Shown piece by piece: positions 15,817-24,099 of a stretch of 64,000 bases of DNA; within the stretch, counting starts at the first letter, position 1; each line of letters opens with the position of its first letter. The stretch covers positions 2,758,501 to 2,822,500 of the forward strand of contig NZ_JARUBJ010000002.1 of NCBI RefSeq assembly GCF_029626145.1, given 5' to 3'. The notes under the pieces were generated by a model. That model did no database searches. It was given only the letters and a program-made list of their open reading frames with translations, and was not told the DNA's origin. The translations under genes and the position numbers were made by a program. Origin of the DNA: Micromonospora sp. WMMD961 (GTDB taxonomy: Bacteria > Actinomycetota > Actinomycetes > Mycobacteriales > Micromonosporaceae).

Positions 15817-16281
15817 GTGGGCGACTTTGGAGCGATCGCGGCGCTGATCGCGGCATCCGCGTTCGCGGTGCTGGTGCTCATCCTGACGCTGCCCATCCTG
15901 CGGCTGCGGCACACGGTTGACGCCACCACCCGGATGATCAACGACCTCAACGATCGGACCGCGCCGCTGCTCGGCGACGTGAACACGACGGTGAAGAACG
16001 TCAACACGGCGCTGGAGCAGGTGCAGACCTCGCTCGACGGCGTGAACCTCCAGTTGGCGAAGGTCGACACGATGACCAGCCACGCGCAGAACGTCACCGC
16101 CAACATCGCCAACCTGGCCACCGTCGTCTCCGCCGCGGCCGCGAACCCGCTGGTCAAGGTGGCCGCCTTCGGCTACGGCATGCGCAAGGCCGCCGCCGGC
16201 CGGCGGCACGCCGAGACCGAGCGTGAGGTCCGCGACACCATCAAGCAGCAGCGACGGGCCGCGCGGCGCGGCAACCGCTGA
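15817..16281 (+). CDS. DUF948 membrane-anchored coiled-coil protein
   Basis: 154 residues. GTG 15817 is chosen because GAGGAGG ends six bases before it. One N-terminal membrane helix (about residues 6-28, AIAALIAASAFAVLVLILTL), then a long helical, heptad-like region rich in Asn, Thr, Val and Leu, and a basic C-terminus (RRHAE, QQRRAARRGNR). This is the DUF948 layout. Role unknown; its place just upstream of alaS with a DUF6167 gene is a conserved actinobacterial arrangement to my knowledge. A stem (GTTCCG...CGGAAC, 15769-15796) and a TAGGGT box (near 15689) lie in the gap before it. Confidence 0.8.
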   Translation: MGDFGAIAALIAASAFAVLVLILTLPILRLRHTVDATTRMINDLNDRTAPLLGDVNTTVKNVNTALEQVQTSLDGVNLQLAKVDTMTSHAQNVTANIANLATVVSAAAANPLVKVAAFGYGMRKAAAGRRHAETEREVRDTIKQQRRAARRGNR

Positions 16282-16311
16282 CCGGCCGAGGCACCAGGAA
16301 GGTAGCGAGAC

Positions 16312-16617
16312 ATGAGGCGTCTGTTCTGGCTCGGTATCGGGGTGGCCGTCGGTGTGATCGTGGTCCGCAAGGCGACCCGGACCGCCCAGGCGTACACACC
16401 GGCCGGCATCGCCAGCTCGCTGACGGAATCCGCTGGCGGGCTGGTCGAGTCGCTGCGTAACTTCGTGGAGGACGTCCGGGTCGGGATGGCCGAACGCGAG
16501 CAGGAGATCCACCAGGCGTTCGCCCAGGGCGAGGCGTTCGACGATCAGTTCGCCGAGCTGCGGGAAGACCCGCGGATCGGCGATCGAAACATCTTTCCGG
16601 AGGAACATCAGCGATGA
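16312..16617 (+). CDS. Small DUF6167-type membrane protein upstream of alaS
   Basis: 101 residues with one N-terminal hydrophobic segment (FWLGIGVAVGVIVV) followed at once by basic residues (RKATRTAQ) and an acidic, helical C-terminal half. The sequence and its position directly before alaS match the DUF6167 family; function unknown. Its stop codon overlaps the alaS start (ATGA), so alaS translation depends on this gene. It is preceded by a GGAAGG-like ribosome binding site. Confidence 0.75.
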   Translation: MRRLFWLGIGVAVGVIVVRKATRTAQAYTPAGIASSLTESAGGLVESLRNFVEDVRVGMAEREQEIHQAFAQGEAFDDQFAELREDPRIGDRNIFPEEHQR

Positions 16618-19292
16618 AGACGGCGGAGATCAAGCGGCGGTACCTCGCGCATTTCGAGGCGAATGGCCACACTGTGGTGCCGTCCGCTCCGCTGCCCGCC
16701 ATCAGTGACCCGAACCTGCTGTTCGTCAACGCCGGCATGGTGCAGTTCGTGCCGTATTTCCTGGGTCAGCAGACGCCTGCGTACCGGCGGGCGGTGAGTG
16801 TGCAGAAGTGCATCCGCACCCCGGACATCGACGAGGTCGGTAAGACCAGCCGGCACGGCACGTTCTTCCAGATGAACGGCAACTTCTCCTTCGGCGACTA
16901 TTTCAAGGCCGGGGCGATTCCGTTGGCGTGGGAGTTGTCGACGAAGCCGATCTCCGAGGGTGGTTACGGGCTGGATCCCGAGCGGATCTGGCCGACGATC
17001 TACCTGGATGACGACGAGGCGTTCGAGATCTGGCGGTCGGTGGGTGTGCCGGCGGAGCGGATCGTGCGTCGGGGTAAGGCGGACAATTTCTGGTCGATGG
17101 GCATTCCGGGGCCGTGTGGTCCGTCGTCGGAGTTGTTCTACGACCGGGGTCCGGAGTACGGCCGTGAGGGTGGTCCGGCGGTCGACGAGGACCGGTACAT
17201 GGAGTACTGGAACCTGGTCTTCATGCAGTTCGAGCGGGGTCCGGGCACCACCAAGGAGGACTACCCGATCCTGGGTGACCTGCCGGCGAAGAACATCGAC
17301 ACCGGCATGGGCCTGGAGCGGATGGCGTCGATCCTGCAGGGTGTGGACAACCTGTACGAGATCGACGAGGTCCGGCCGATCCTGGCCCGGGCGGCGGAGC
17401 TGACGGGTAAGCGGTACGGCGCGCACTCCGGGCACGTGGCCAGCGAGTCGCACCCGGACGACGTGCGGCTGCGGGTGATCGCCGACCACGTGCGGACCGC
17501 GCTGATGCTGATCGGCGACGGAGTGACGCCGAGCAACGAGGGCCGTGGGTACGTGTTGCGGCGGATCATGCGGCGGGCGATCCGGTCGATCCGGCTGCTG
17601 GGTTGGCAGGAGCGGGCGCTGCCCGAGTTGCTGCCGGTGGCGCGGGACTGCATGGCGCCGTCGTATCCGGAGCTGGCGACCGACTTCGATCGGATCGCGG
17701 AGTACGCGTACGCGGAGGAGGAGGCGTTCCTGTCGACGCTGCGGGCCGGGACGACGATCCTGGACACGGCGATCGCGGAGACCCGCACGGCGGGCGGCTC
17801 GGCGTTGTCCGGGGCGAAGGCGTTCCAGCTGCACGACACGTACGGCTTCCCGATCGACCTGACCCTGGAGATCGCCGCGGAGCAGGGCCTCACCGTCGAC
17901 GACGAGGGTTTCCGCCGGTTGATGGCCGACCAGCGGACCCGGGCCAAGGCCGACGCGCAGGCCCGCAAGACCGGCCACGTCGACCTGTCCGCGTACCGGT
18001 CGGTGCTCGACTCGGGTGGCCCGGTGACGTTCACCGGCTACAGCGAGGTGTCCCGCGAGTCGACGGTGCGGGCGCTGCTCGGTGCCGACGGTCCGCGCCA
18101 GGCGGCCACCGAGGGTGACACCATCGAGCTGGTCCTCGACACGACCCCGTTCTACGCCGAGGGCGGTGGGCAGCAGCCCGACCAGGGCATGATCACCGTC
18201 GGTGGCGGGCAGGTCGAGGTGCTCGACGTACAGCAGCCGGTCCCCGGCCTGATCGTGCACCGCGCCCGGGTGATCCGGGGTGAGGTGCGTGCCGGCGAGG
18301 CCGGTTTCGCGGAGATCGACACGACTCGGCGCAGGGCGATCTCCCGGTCGCACACCGCCACCCACCTGGTGCACCAGACCATGCGGAACTTCCTCGGCGA
18401 GTCGGCCACCCAGGCCGGGTCGTTGAACGCGCCCGGCCGGCTCCGGTTCGACTTCAACACGCCGACCGGGGTGTCGCCGAGCGTCCTGCGTGACGTCGAG
18501 CAGCAGGTCAACGAGGTGCTGCTGGCCGACCTGGAGGTGCACGCCTTCATCACCTCGCTGGACGAGGCGCGGCGCATCGGTGCGATGGCGCTCTTCGGCG
18601 AGAAGTACGGCGAGGAGGTACGGGTCGTCGAGGTGGGTGACTACGCCCGGGAGCTGTGCGGCGGCACGCACGTGGCGCGCTCGGCCCAGCTCGGCCTCGT
18701 GAAGATCCTCTCCGAGTCGTCGATCGGTTCCGGTGTCCGCCGGGTCGAGGCGCTGGTCGGCATGGACGCCTTCGGCTTCCTGGCCAAGGAGCACCTGCTG
18801 GTCTCCCGGCTCGCCGAGCTGTACCGGGTGCCCAACGACCAGGTCGCCGACCGGGTGGAGCAGACCGTCACCCAGCTTCGGGACGCCGAGAAGGAGCTGG
18901 AGAAGCTCCGCGCCCAGCTGGTGCTGGGTGGCGCGGCGGCGCTCGCGGCACAGGCCAAGGACGTGCGCGGGGTCGCGTACGTGGGCACCGAGGCACCGGA
19001 GGGCGCGGCCGGCAACGACGTGCGGACCCTGGCTCAGGAGATCCGCGGCAAGATCGACCCGGCGCGGCCGGCGGTGGTCGCGGTGGCGGCCCGGTCGAAC
19101 GGCAAGGCGTCCCTGGTGGTGGCGGTCAACGCGGCCGCGCGCGGTCGGGGCCTGGCGGCCTCGGATCTGGTGAAGGCGGCGTTCTCCGGGCGTGGCGGCG
19201 GCAGCCCCGACCTGGCCCAGGGCGGCGGTCTGCCGGCGGCCGAGGCACCGAACCTGCTGCTCACCGTCGAGAAGGCGATCACTGAGGCGTGA
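16614..19292 (+). CDS. alaS: Alanyl-tRNA synthetase
   Basis: Class II synthetase of 892 residues, normal length. The catalytic domain starts KTAEIKRRYLAHFEANGH and contains HGTFFQMNGNFSFGDYFK. The editing domain carries the zinc-binding HTATH (His580, His584) and CGGTH (Cys682, His686) motifs needed to hydrolyse Ser- or Gly-tRNA-Ala. A coiled coil (QLRDAEKELEKLRAQL) and the glycine-rich C-Ala (DHHA1) domain, GRGGGSPDLAQGGG, follow. The ATG overlaps the stop of the small upstream gene. No T-box or other leader is seen. It ends in a hairpin terminator. Confidence 0.98.
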   Translation: MKTAEIKRRYLAHFEANGHTVVPSAPLPAISDPNLLFVNAGMVQFVPYFLGQQTPAYRRAVSVQKCIRTPDIDEVGKTSRHGTFFQMNGNFSFGDYFKAGAIPLAWELSTKPISEGGYGLDPERIWPTIYLDDDEAFEIWRSVGVPAERIVRRGKADNFWSMGIPGPCGPSSELFYDRGPEYGREGGPAVDEDRYMEYWNLVFMQFERGPGTTKEDYPILGDLPAKNIDTGMGLERMASILQGVDNLYEIDEVRPILARAAELTGKRYGAHSGHVASESHPDDVRLRVIADHVRTALMLIGDGVTPSNEGRGYVLRRIMRRAIRSIRLLGWQERALPELLPVARDCMAPSYPELATDFDRIAEYAYAEEEAFLSTLRAGTTILDTAIAETRTAGGSALSGAKAFQLHDTYGFPIDLTLEIAAEQGLTVDDEGFRRLMADQRTRAKADAQARKTGHVDLSAYRSVLDSGGPVTFTGYSEVSRESTVRALLGADGPRQAATEGDTIELVLDTTPFYAEGGGQQPDQGMITVGGGQVEVLDVQQPVPGLIVHRARVIRGEVRAGEAGFAEIDTTRRRAISRSHTATHLVHQTMRNFLGESATQAGSLNAPGRLRFDFNTPTGVSPSVLRDVEQQVNEVLLADLEVHAFITSLDEARRIGAMALFGEKYGEEVRVVEVGDYARELCGGTHVARSAQLGLVKILSESSIGSGVRRVEALVGMDAFGFLAKEHLLVSRLAELYRVPNDQVADRVEQTVTQLRDAEKELEKLRAQLVLGGAAALAAQAKDVRGVAYVGTEAPEGAAGNDVRTLAQEIRGKIDPARPAVVAVAARSNGKASLVVAVNAAARGRGLAASDLVKAAFSGRGGGSPDLAQGGGLPAAEAPNLLLTVEKAITEA

Positions 19293-19310
19293 TGGACGAT
19301 CACTGTCGGT

Positions 19311-19336
19311 CAGGGCGGGCCATTCGGCCCGCCCTG
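19311..19336 (+). terminator. Hairpin terminator after alaS
   Basis: Perfect 11-bp stem CAGGGCGGGCC / GGCCCGCCCTG with an ATTC loop, 18 bases past the alaS stop and 28 bases before ruvX. Confidence 0.7.
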
Positions 19337-19364
19337 GTTCGTCAGCAACCGGTGGTGACCGTCG

Positions 19365-19823
19365 GTGGCTGATTTGACGCGCGGTGTGCGGCTGGGTGTC
19401 GACGTCGGTCAGGTGCGGGTCGGTGTCTCCCGCTCGGATCCGGACGGGATCCTGGCAACTCCGCTGGTCACGCTCGCTCGCGACCTCACCGCGTCGCCGG
19501 ACACCGTTCCGAGCGATCTCGCCGAACTGGCCGCGTTGGTGGCCGAACATGAGGCCGTCGCGGTTGTCGTCGGCCTTCCGGTCAATCTCGCCGGAAAACA
19601 CGGCCCGGCGGCCGTCCACGTGAAGGCGTACGCTGACCGACTGGTCGATGTGATAGCGCCCGTCCCGGTAACGCTCACTGACGAGAGGATGTCGACCGTG
19701 GTGGCTTCTCGTAGGCTTGCCGAGCGTGGCGTCCGAGGTAAGCGTCAACGTGCGGTTGTCGACCAGGCGGCCGCGGTGGAGATTCTGCAGAGCTGGCTGG
19801 ACGCGCAGCGGAGGCGGACGTAA
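19365..19823 (+). CDS. ruvX: Putative pre-16S rRNA nuclease / Holliday junction resolvase YqgF
   Basis: RNase H-fold protein of 152 residues. It has the first acidic strand GVRLGVDVGQVRVGVS with Asp14, VVVGLPVNLAGKHGP, and LTDERMSTVVASRRL with the conserved DER, then the C-terminal VDQAAAVEILQSWL with the last catalytic Asp. YqgF matures the 5' end of 16S rRNA; the older Holliday-junction name persists. Start is a GTG without a strong ribosome binding site. Its TAA overlaps the mltG ATG (TAATG). Confidence 0.92.
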   Translation: MADLTRGVRLGVDVGQVRVGVSRSDPDGILATPLVTLARDLTASPDTVPSDLAELAALVAEHEAVAVVVGLPVNLAGKHGPAAVHVKAYADRLVDVIAPVPVTLTDERMSTVVASRRLAERGVRGKRQRAVVDQAAAVEILQSWLDAQRRRT

Positions 19824-21016
19824 TGATCGACGATCTGGACCTTGGGTTCGACGAGCCGGAGCGGGGGGAGAAGGGTCGGCACCGGCGCGGCTTCCGCAAG
19901 CGCAACGGCAAGTCCGGCGGCGGCCGGGGCAAGACTTTCCTGGCTCTGCTGATGGCCCTGCTCCTGCTGGGCACCATCGGCGGTGGCGCGTTCTACGGCT
20001 TCGACCGCATCCAGAACTACTTCGTCACCCCCGACTACGACGGCGCCGGGACGGGTGAGGTCACCGTCGAGATCAAGAACGGCGCGCTGCTCGCCGACAT
20101 GGCCGACGCCCTGGTGGCGGCCGACGTGGTGAAGAGCCAGAAGGCGTTCATCGAGGCCGCCGAGGCCGAGTCGCGCAGCAAGAACATCCAGCCGGGCACG
20201 TACAAGCTGCGCAAGCAGATGAGCGGCGCGAACGCCGTCACCGCGATGCTCGACCTGAAGAACAAGATCGTCAACGGCCTCACCATCCCCGAGGGCCGGA
20301 CCGCCAAGAACATCTACAAGCTGCTCTCCGACAAGACCAAGATCCCGGTCAAGGATTTCGAGGCCGCCGCGAAGGACCCGGAGGCGCTCGGCGTCCCGGA
20401 CTGGTGGTTCCAACGCGAGGACGGCAAGAAGATCGTCAAGTCCGTCGAGGGCTTCCTCTTCCCGGACACGTACGAGATCCCGCCGAAGGCCACCGCGGAG
20501 AGCATTCTCAAGCTGATGGTGGACAACTTCCTCTCGGTGACCGGTGAGATGACGTTCGCCGACCGGGTGCAGAAGGAACGCAAGGTCAGCCCGTACGAGG
20601 CGCTGATCGTGGCGTCGCTGGCCCAGGCCGAGGCGGGCAACAAGGACGACCTCGGCAAGGTCGCCCGGGTGGCCTACAACCGGGCGTACGGCGAGTTCAA
20701 CTGCAACTGCCTGGAGATGGACGTCACGGTCAACTACTACCTGGAGCTGACCGGGCAGAAGACCAAGTCGTCGAAGGAGATGACGGCAGCCGACCTGGAC
20801 AACCCGAAGAACCCGTACAACCGCAAGTTGCCGGGTCTGGTCCCCACCCCGATCAACAACCCGGGTAAGCAGGCCCTGGAAGGGGCGATGGCGCCGCCCA
20901 CGGGCAAGTGGCTCTACTTCGTGGCGATCGACAAGGAGGGCCACTCCGAGTTCGCCGAGACGTACGAGCAGCATCAGCGCAACGAGGCGAAGGCCCGGGA
21001 GGCCGGCATCATCTGA
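19823..21016 (+). CDS. mltG: Endolytic peptidoglycan transglycosylase MltG
   Basis: 397 residues, type II membrane protein. A basic cytoplasmic N-terminus of about 40 residues precedes one membrane helix (FLALLMALLLLGTIGGGAFYGF). The YceG domain follows, with EGRTAKNIYKLL (LysM-like part), SVEGFLFPDTYEIPP, and the catalytic Glu270 in ASLAQAEAGNKDD. The conserved end reads YNRKLPGLVPTPINNPG and AMAPP. It cleaves nascent glycan strands and so sets their length. The neighbours ruvX and aroE match the usual actinobacterial order. A large hairpin follows. Confidence 0.95.
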   Translation: MIDDLDLGFDEPERGEKGRHRRGFRKRNGKSGGGRGKTFLALLMALLLLGTIGGGAFYGFDRIQNYFVTPDYDGAGTGEVTVEIKNGALLADMADALVAADVVKSQKAFIEAAEAESRSKNIQPGTYKLRKQMSGANAVTAMLDLKNKIVNGLTIPEGRTAKNIYKLLSDKTKIPVKDFEAAAKDPEALGVPDWWFQREDGKKIVKSVEGFLFPDTYEIPPKATAESILKLMVDNFLSVTGEMTFADRVQKERKVSPYEALIVASLAQAEAGNKDDLGKVARVAYNRAYGEFNCNCLEMDVTVNYYLELTGQKTKSSKEMTAADLDNPKNPYNRKLPGLVPTPINNPGKQALEGAMAPPTGKWLYFVAIDKEGHSEFAETYEQHQRNEAKAREAGII

Positions 21017-21039
21017 CCGGCCCGGTCGCCGACACCCGA

Positions 21040-21086
21040 GGCTCCCGTCCCGCTGACCGACGAGCCGGTCGCTCGGGACGGGAGCC
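21040..21086 (+). terminator. Hairpin terminator after mltG
   Basis: A perfect 13-bp stem (21040-21052 with 21074-21086) encloses a 21-base loop that can itself form a small GACCG/CGGTC hairpin. The rest of the 270-base gap to aroE is ordinary sequence with a TAGTGT box at 21216-21221 that may be the aroE -10. Confidence 0.65.
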
Positions 21087-21285
21087 CCGGCGGTCGCGAC
21101 GAGGCACGCGGCGTGCGCGTGCGCCTGCTCCCGCCGATGGCCCGGCACCCGGGAACCCGGGCCGGCGAGCGTCGTCCGCAGCCGGTTCTCTGGTGGCCCG
21201 GCCGGCCGGCTGGGTAGTGTCGATCCGAGTCTGCGGGAGGGCGGGAAGCGATGCGGAACACGGCAGGAGCCCCGGGTGGTGGCCG

Positions 21286-22128
21286 GTGATCGTGGCGACC
21301 CGTAGGGCCGCGGTGCTGGGCAAGCCGATCGCGCACTCGCTCTCCCCGGTGATCCACACCGCCGGTTACGCCGCCGCCGGGCTGACCGGGTGGTCGTACA
21401 CCCGGATCGAGTGCGCGGCGGCGGAGCTGCCGGATCTGGTCGCCGGCCTGGGCCCGGAGTGGGTCGGCTTGTCGGTGACCATGCCGGGCAAGGAGGCCGC
21501 GCTCGCCGTGGCCGCGCAGGCCTCGCCGGTCGCCGTCGCCGTCGGCGCGGCCAACACGTTGGTACGTCGACCGGACGGCTCCTGGTATGCCGACAACACC
21601 GACGTCGCCGGCATGGTGCGGGTGCTGACCGCGGCCGGGGTGAGCGCGGGTGCCGCAGTGACGGTGCTCGGCGCGGGTGGAACGGCCCGGGCCGCGTTGG
21701 CTGCCGCCGCGCAGGTGGGCTGCCCCGCGGTGACGGTGGTCGCCCGCCGACCCGAGGCGATCGGCGAGCTGCGGCCGGTGGCCGACGCACTGGGTGTCGT
21801 GCTGGCACCCGCCGGCTGGGTCGACGCACACCGCCACCTCTGCACCGCTGACCTGGTGGTCTCCACCGTGCCGAAGGGAGTCGCCGACCCGTTGGCCGGC
21901 GCGGTGGCGTGGCGGCCGGGGACGGTGCTCTTCGACGCGATCTACGATCCGTGGCCGACGCCGTTGGCCGCCTCCGCCGCTGCGGCCGGCCTGCGGCTGG
22001 TGTCCGGTCTGGACCTTCTGCTGGCGCAGGCGATCGGCCAGTTCGAGCAGTTCACCGGTGTGACCGCCCCGGTCGAGGCGATGCGCGGAGCGTTGGCACA
22101 GGCGACGTCGGTCGATTTTCTTAGCTGA
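21286..22128 (+). CDS. aroE: Shikimate dehydrogenase
   Basis: Reduces 3-dehydroshikimate to shikimate with NADPH. 280 residues. The substrate-binding N-terminal domain has GKPIAHSLSPVIHTAGYAA and GAANTLVR. DNTDVAGMVR has the catalytic-site Asp, and the Rossmann loop is VLGAGGTARAALAAA. An in-frame GTG six bases later (21292) is an equally possible start; neither has a strong ribosome binding site. The gene closes the alaS-ruvX-mltG-aroE run; the other aro genes resume at 35846 after the polysaccharide locus. Confidence 0.93.
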   Translation: MIVATRRAAVLGKPIAHSLSPVIHTAGYAAAGLTGWSYTRIECAAAELPDLVAGLGPEWVGLSVTMPGKEAALAVAAQASPVAVAVGAANTLVRRPDGSWYADNTDVAGMVRVLTAAGVSAGAAVTVLGAGGTARAALAAAAQVGCPAVTVVARRPEAIGELRPVADALGVVLAPAGWVDAHRHLCTADLVVSTVPKGVADPLAGAVAWRPGTVLFDAIYDPWPTPLAASAAAAGLRLVSGLDLLLAQAIGQFEQFTGVTAPVEAMRGALAQATSVDFLS

Positions 22129-22225
22129 CGGTTAAGACGCGCTTACGAGAAACTGTCCTACCTGCGACCTGCGCTGGTCATCGATACGCTGCTCACCGTT
22201 ACGGACGCAGACACAGGGAGTTTCC

Positions 22226-23932
22226 TTGACCAGGCACGGACTGCACCGCATCACCCGGTTCCGCTCCGGACCCCGGCGCAAGGCGATCGCCATCGGCGTG
22301 GTCGGCGGGTCGGTGGTGGCCGGCCTCGTGGCCACCATGATGCCGCTACTGGCCAGCGACGATCTGTCGATCCGGGCGGCGGCGGACACCACCGCGACCA
22401 CTGTGTCGCAGGACGGCGACAACTCCGCCAAGACGACCCTGGCCACCTGCGCGACGCGGTGCGACGGAAACCCGCGGGGTGGTCGCCAGGCGGTCATCGA
22501 GTTCGCGGTGACCACGGTGCCGGCCGCCGCGGTCAACGTCCGGGCGACGCTGCGGATGCACGCCTGGCAGAAGTTCGCCGCCACCGTGACGGCGCACGCC
22601 TCGCCGCTGAGCGCCCGGGAGGCGCGGCCGAGCCTCGGCCCGGCCGGTGACGTGCTGGACAGCGTGAACGGTGTGTCCAAGGGATTCAACGAGTGGGACG
22701 TGTCCAAACTGGTCACCGGCAACGGGGTCTGGACGGTCTCGCTGGTCCAGGCCGGCCTGGAGAGCCGGATCTACTGGGCGTCGGTCGAGAACCGTAGCCC
22801 GGACCTCCGCCCGAGCCTGGTGATCAGCTACGACCTCGGGTCCCGGCCGGCACCGCCGCCGACCACCCGGCCCGCACCGCCGCCGTCGCCAAGTGCCTCG
22901 CCGACCACCGCCTCGCCGAAGCCCTCGCCGACCGTCACGCCCACCCGGACGGCGACCCCGAGCGCGAGCAGCACTCTGCCGACCGGCAAGTGTGGGGCCG
23001 TGTCGGACAAGCTCGTTCCCTCCTGCGGCGCCTGGTGGGGCATGTACTCGCCGGCCGGCTCTGCCGGCGGCTGGGACCACGGCAAGGCCGTCTCCGATGT
23101 GGAGGCACAGGTCGGCCGCAAGTTCGACGTCGTGCACCGCTACCACGACTTCTCCAACACGGGCAGCAACGGCGCCTTCCCCGACGTCTACGAGCAGCAG
23201 CAGATGCGCGAGGGCCGGCTGATGTTCTTCGCCTGGGAGTCGCGTAACTTCTCCACCGGCACCACGCTGAAGTGGTCCGATGTCTACAGTGGTCGGCAGG
23301 ACGAGACCATCGACGCGGTCGCGGGTCGCATCCGCGCCGCCGGCGTGCCGGTCTTCATGGGCTTCGACCACGAGCCCGAGGACGAGCCGAACAAGGGCAG
23401 TGACGCCGACTTCGTCCGCGCCTGGCGCTACGTCCACGAGCGGTTCGCCCGGGCCGGCGCGAGCAACGCGGTCTGGGTCTGGACGATGATGGGCTGGTCC
23501 GGCCACTACTCGCGCTACGCCGGCCTGTACCCCGGTGACCAATACGTCGACTGGGTGGCGTACGACCCGTACAACTTCCACGTCTGCAACGGCAGCACGG
23601 TGTGGAAGAGCCCGAGCACGACAGTGGGCGGTTTCTACCGCTGGCTGGACGACAACGGCATCGGTGCGGGCAAGCCCCGGATGCTCGCCGAGTTCGGCAC
23701 CAACTTCGACGCCGCCGACCCGGGTGCCAAGCAGCGCTGGTTCCAGGAGTTCCCGGCGGCGCTCAAGGCGCACCCCAAGATCAAGGCAGCCATCTACTTC
23801 AACTCGGCCGGCATGACCAGCCGGACGTCGACCTGCGACATGACGATGAACCACAACGCCGCGGCAGTGGCCGGCTTCGCCAAGGCCGGGCAGGACCCGT
23901 ACCTGCGGCAGCCCACCGGGGGGAGCCGCTGA
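22226..23932 (+). CDS. Secreted GH26-like glycoside hydrolase with N-terminal carbohydrate-binding-like domain
   Basis: 568 residues. The N-terminal membrane or signal segment is about 22-45 (AIAIGVVGGSVVAGLVATMM). A DNRLRE/CBM96-like beta domain (about 55-210, ending RPSLVISYD) is followed by a Pro/Ser/Thr linker of about 45 residues. The catalytic domain (about 252-560) resembles GH26 endo-mannanases: acid/base Glu383 in GFDHEPED and nucleophile Glu489 in MLAEFGTN. Start is TTG 22226 after GGGAG. It is first in the polysaccharide locus and may trim or release the polymer. True substrate is unknown; GH26 members also cut other beta-glycans. Confidence 0.85.
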   Translation: MTRHGLHRITRFRSGPRRKAIAIGVVGGSVVAGLVATMMPLLASDDLSIRAAADTTATTVSQDGDNSAKTTLATCATRCDGNPRGGRQAVIEFAVTTVPAAAVNVRATLRMHAWQKFAATVTAHASPLSAREARPSLGPAGDVLDSVNGVSKGFNEWDVSKLVTGNGVWTVSLVQAGLESRIYWASVENRSPDLRPSLVISYDLGSRPAPPPTTRPAPPPSPSASPTTASPKPSPTVTPTRTATPSASSTLPTGKCGAVSDKLVPSCGAWWGMYSPAGSAGGWDHGKAVSDVEAQVGRKFDVVHRYHDFSNTGSNGAFPDVYEQQQMREGRLMFFAWESRNFSTGTTLKWSDVYSGRQDETIDAVAGRIRAAGVPVFMGFDHEPEDEPNKGSDADFVRAWRYVHERFARAGASNAVWVWTMMGWSGHYSRYAGLYPGDQYVDWVAYDPYNFHVCNGSTVWKSPSTTVGGFYRWLDDNGIGAGKPRMLAEFGTNFDAADPGAKQRWFQEFPAALKAHPKIKAAIYFNSAGMTSRTSTCDMTMNHNAAAVAGFAKAGQDPYLRQPTGGSR

Positions 23933-23965
23933 CCACCACGACGACGCACTGACGGGACGCCGTTC

Positions 23966-23994
23966 GCCGGAGGTCGGGCATCCGACCTCCCGGC
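23966..23994 (+). terminator. Hairpin terminator after the GH26-like gene
   Basis: A nine-bp perfect core GGAGGTCGG / CCGACCTCC with GCAT loop, extended by three outer pairs across a one-base bulge. Confidence 0.65.
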
Positions 23995-24099
23995 GTTCTG
24001 TCGGCTAGCGGATTCACGCACCGCCCAATCGGCGGATTTTGTTAACCAGGCTGGACGAGGCACGCTACCCCGGGTTCTCATCCAATCTGGAGGCGCAGC

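Noticed and set aside
16282..16613. T-box leader upstream of alaS
   Set aside because: The region is the coding sequence of a small gene overlapping the alaS start; no specifier or T-box sequence is seen.
16608..19748. 1046-codon minus-strand frame over alaS and ruvX
   Set aside because: It mirrors the alaS codon pattern, has Arg/His/Val-rich low-information sequence and crosses a terminator.
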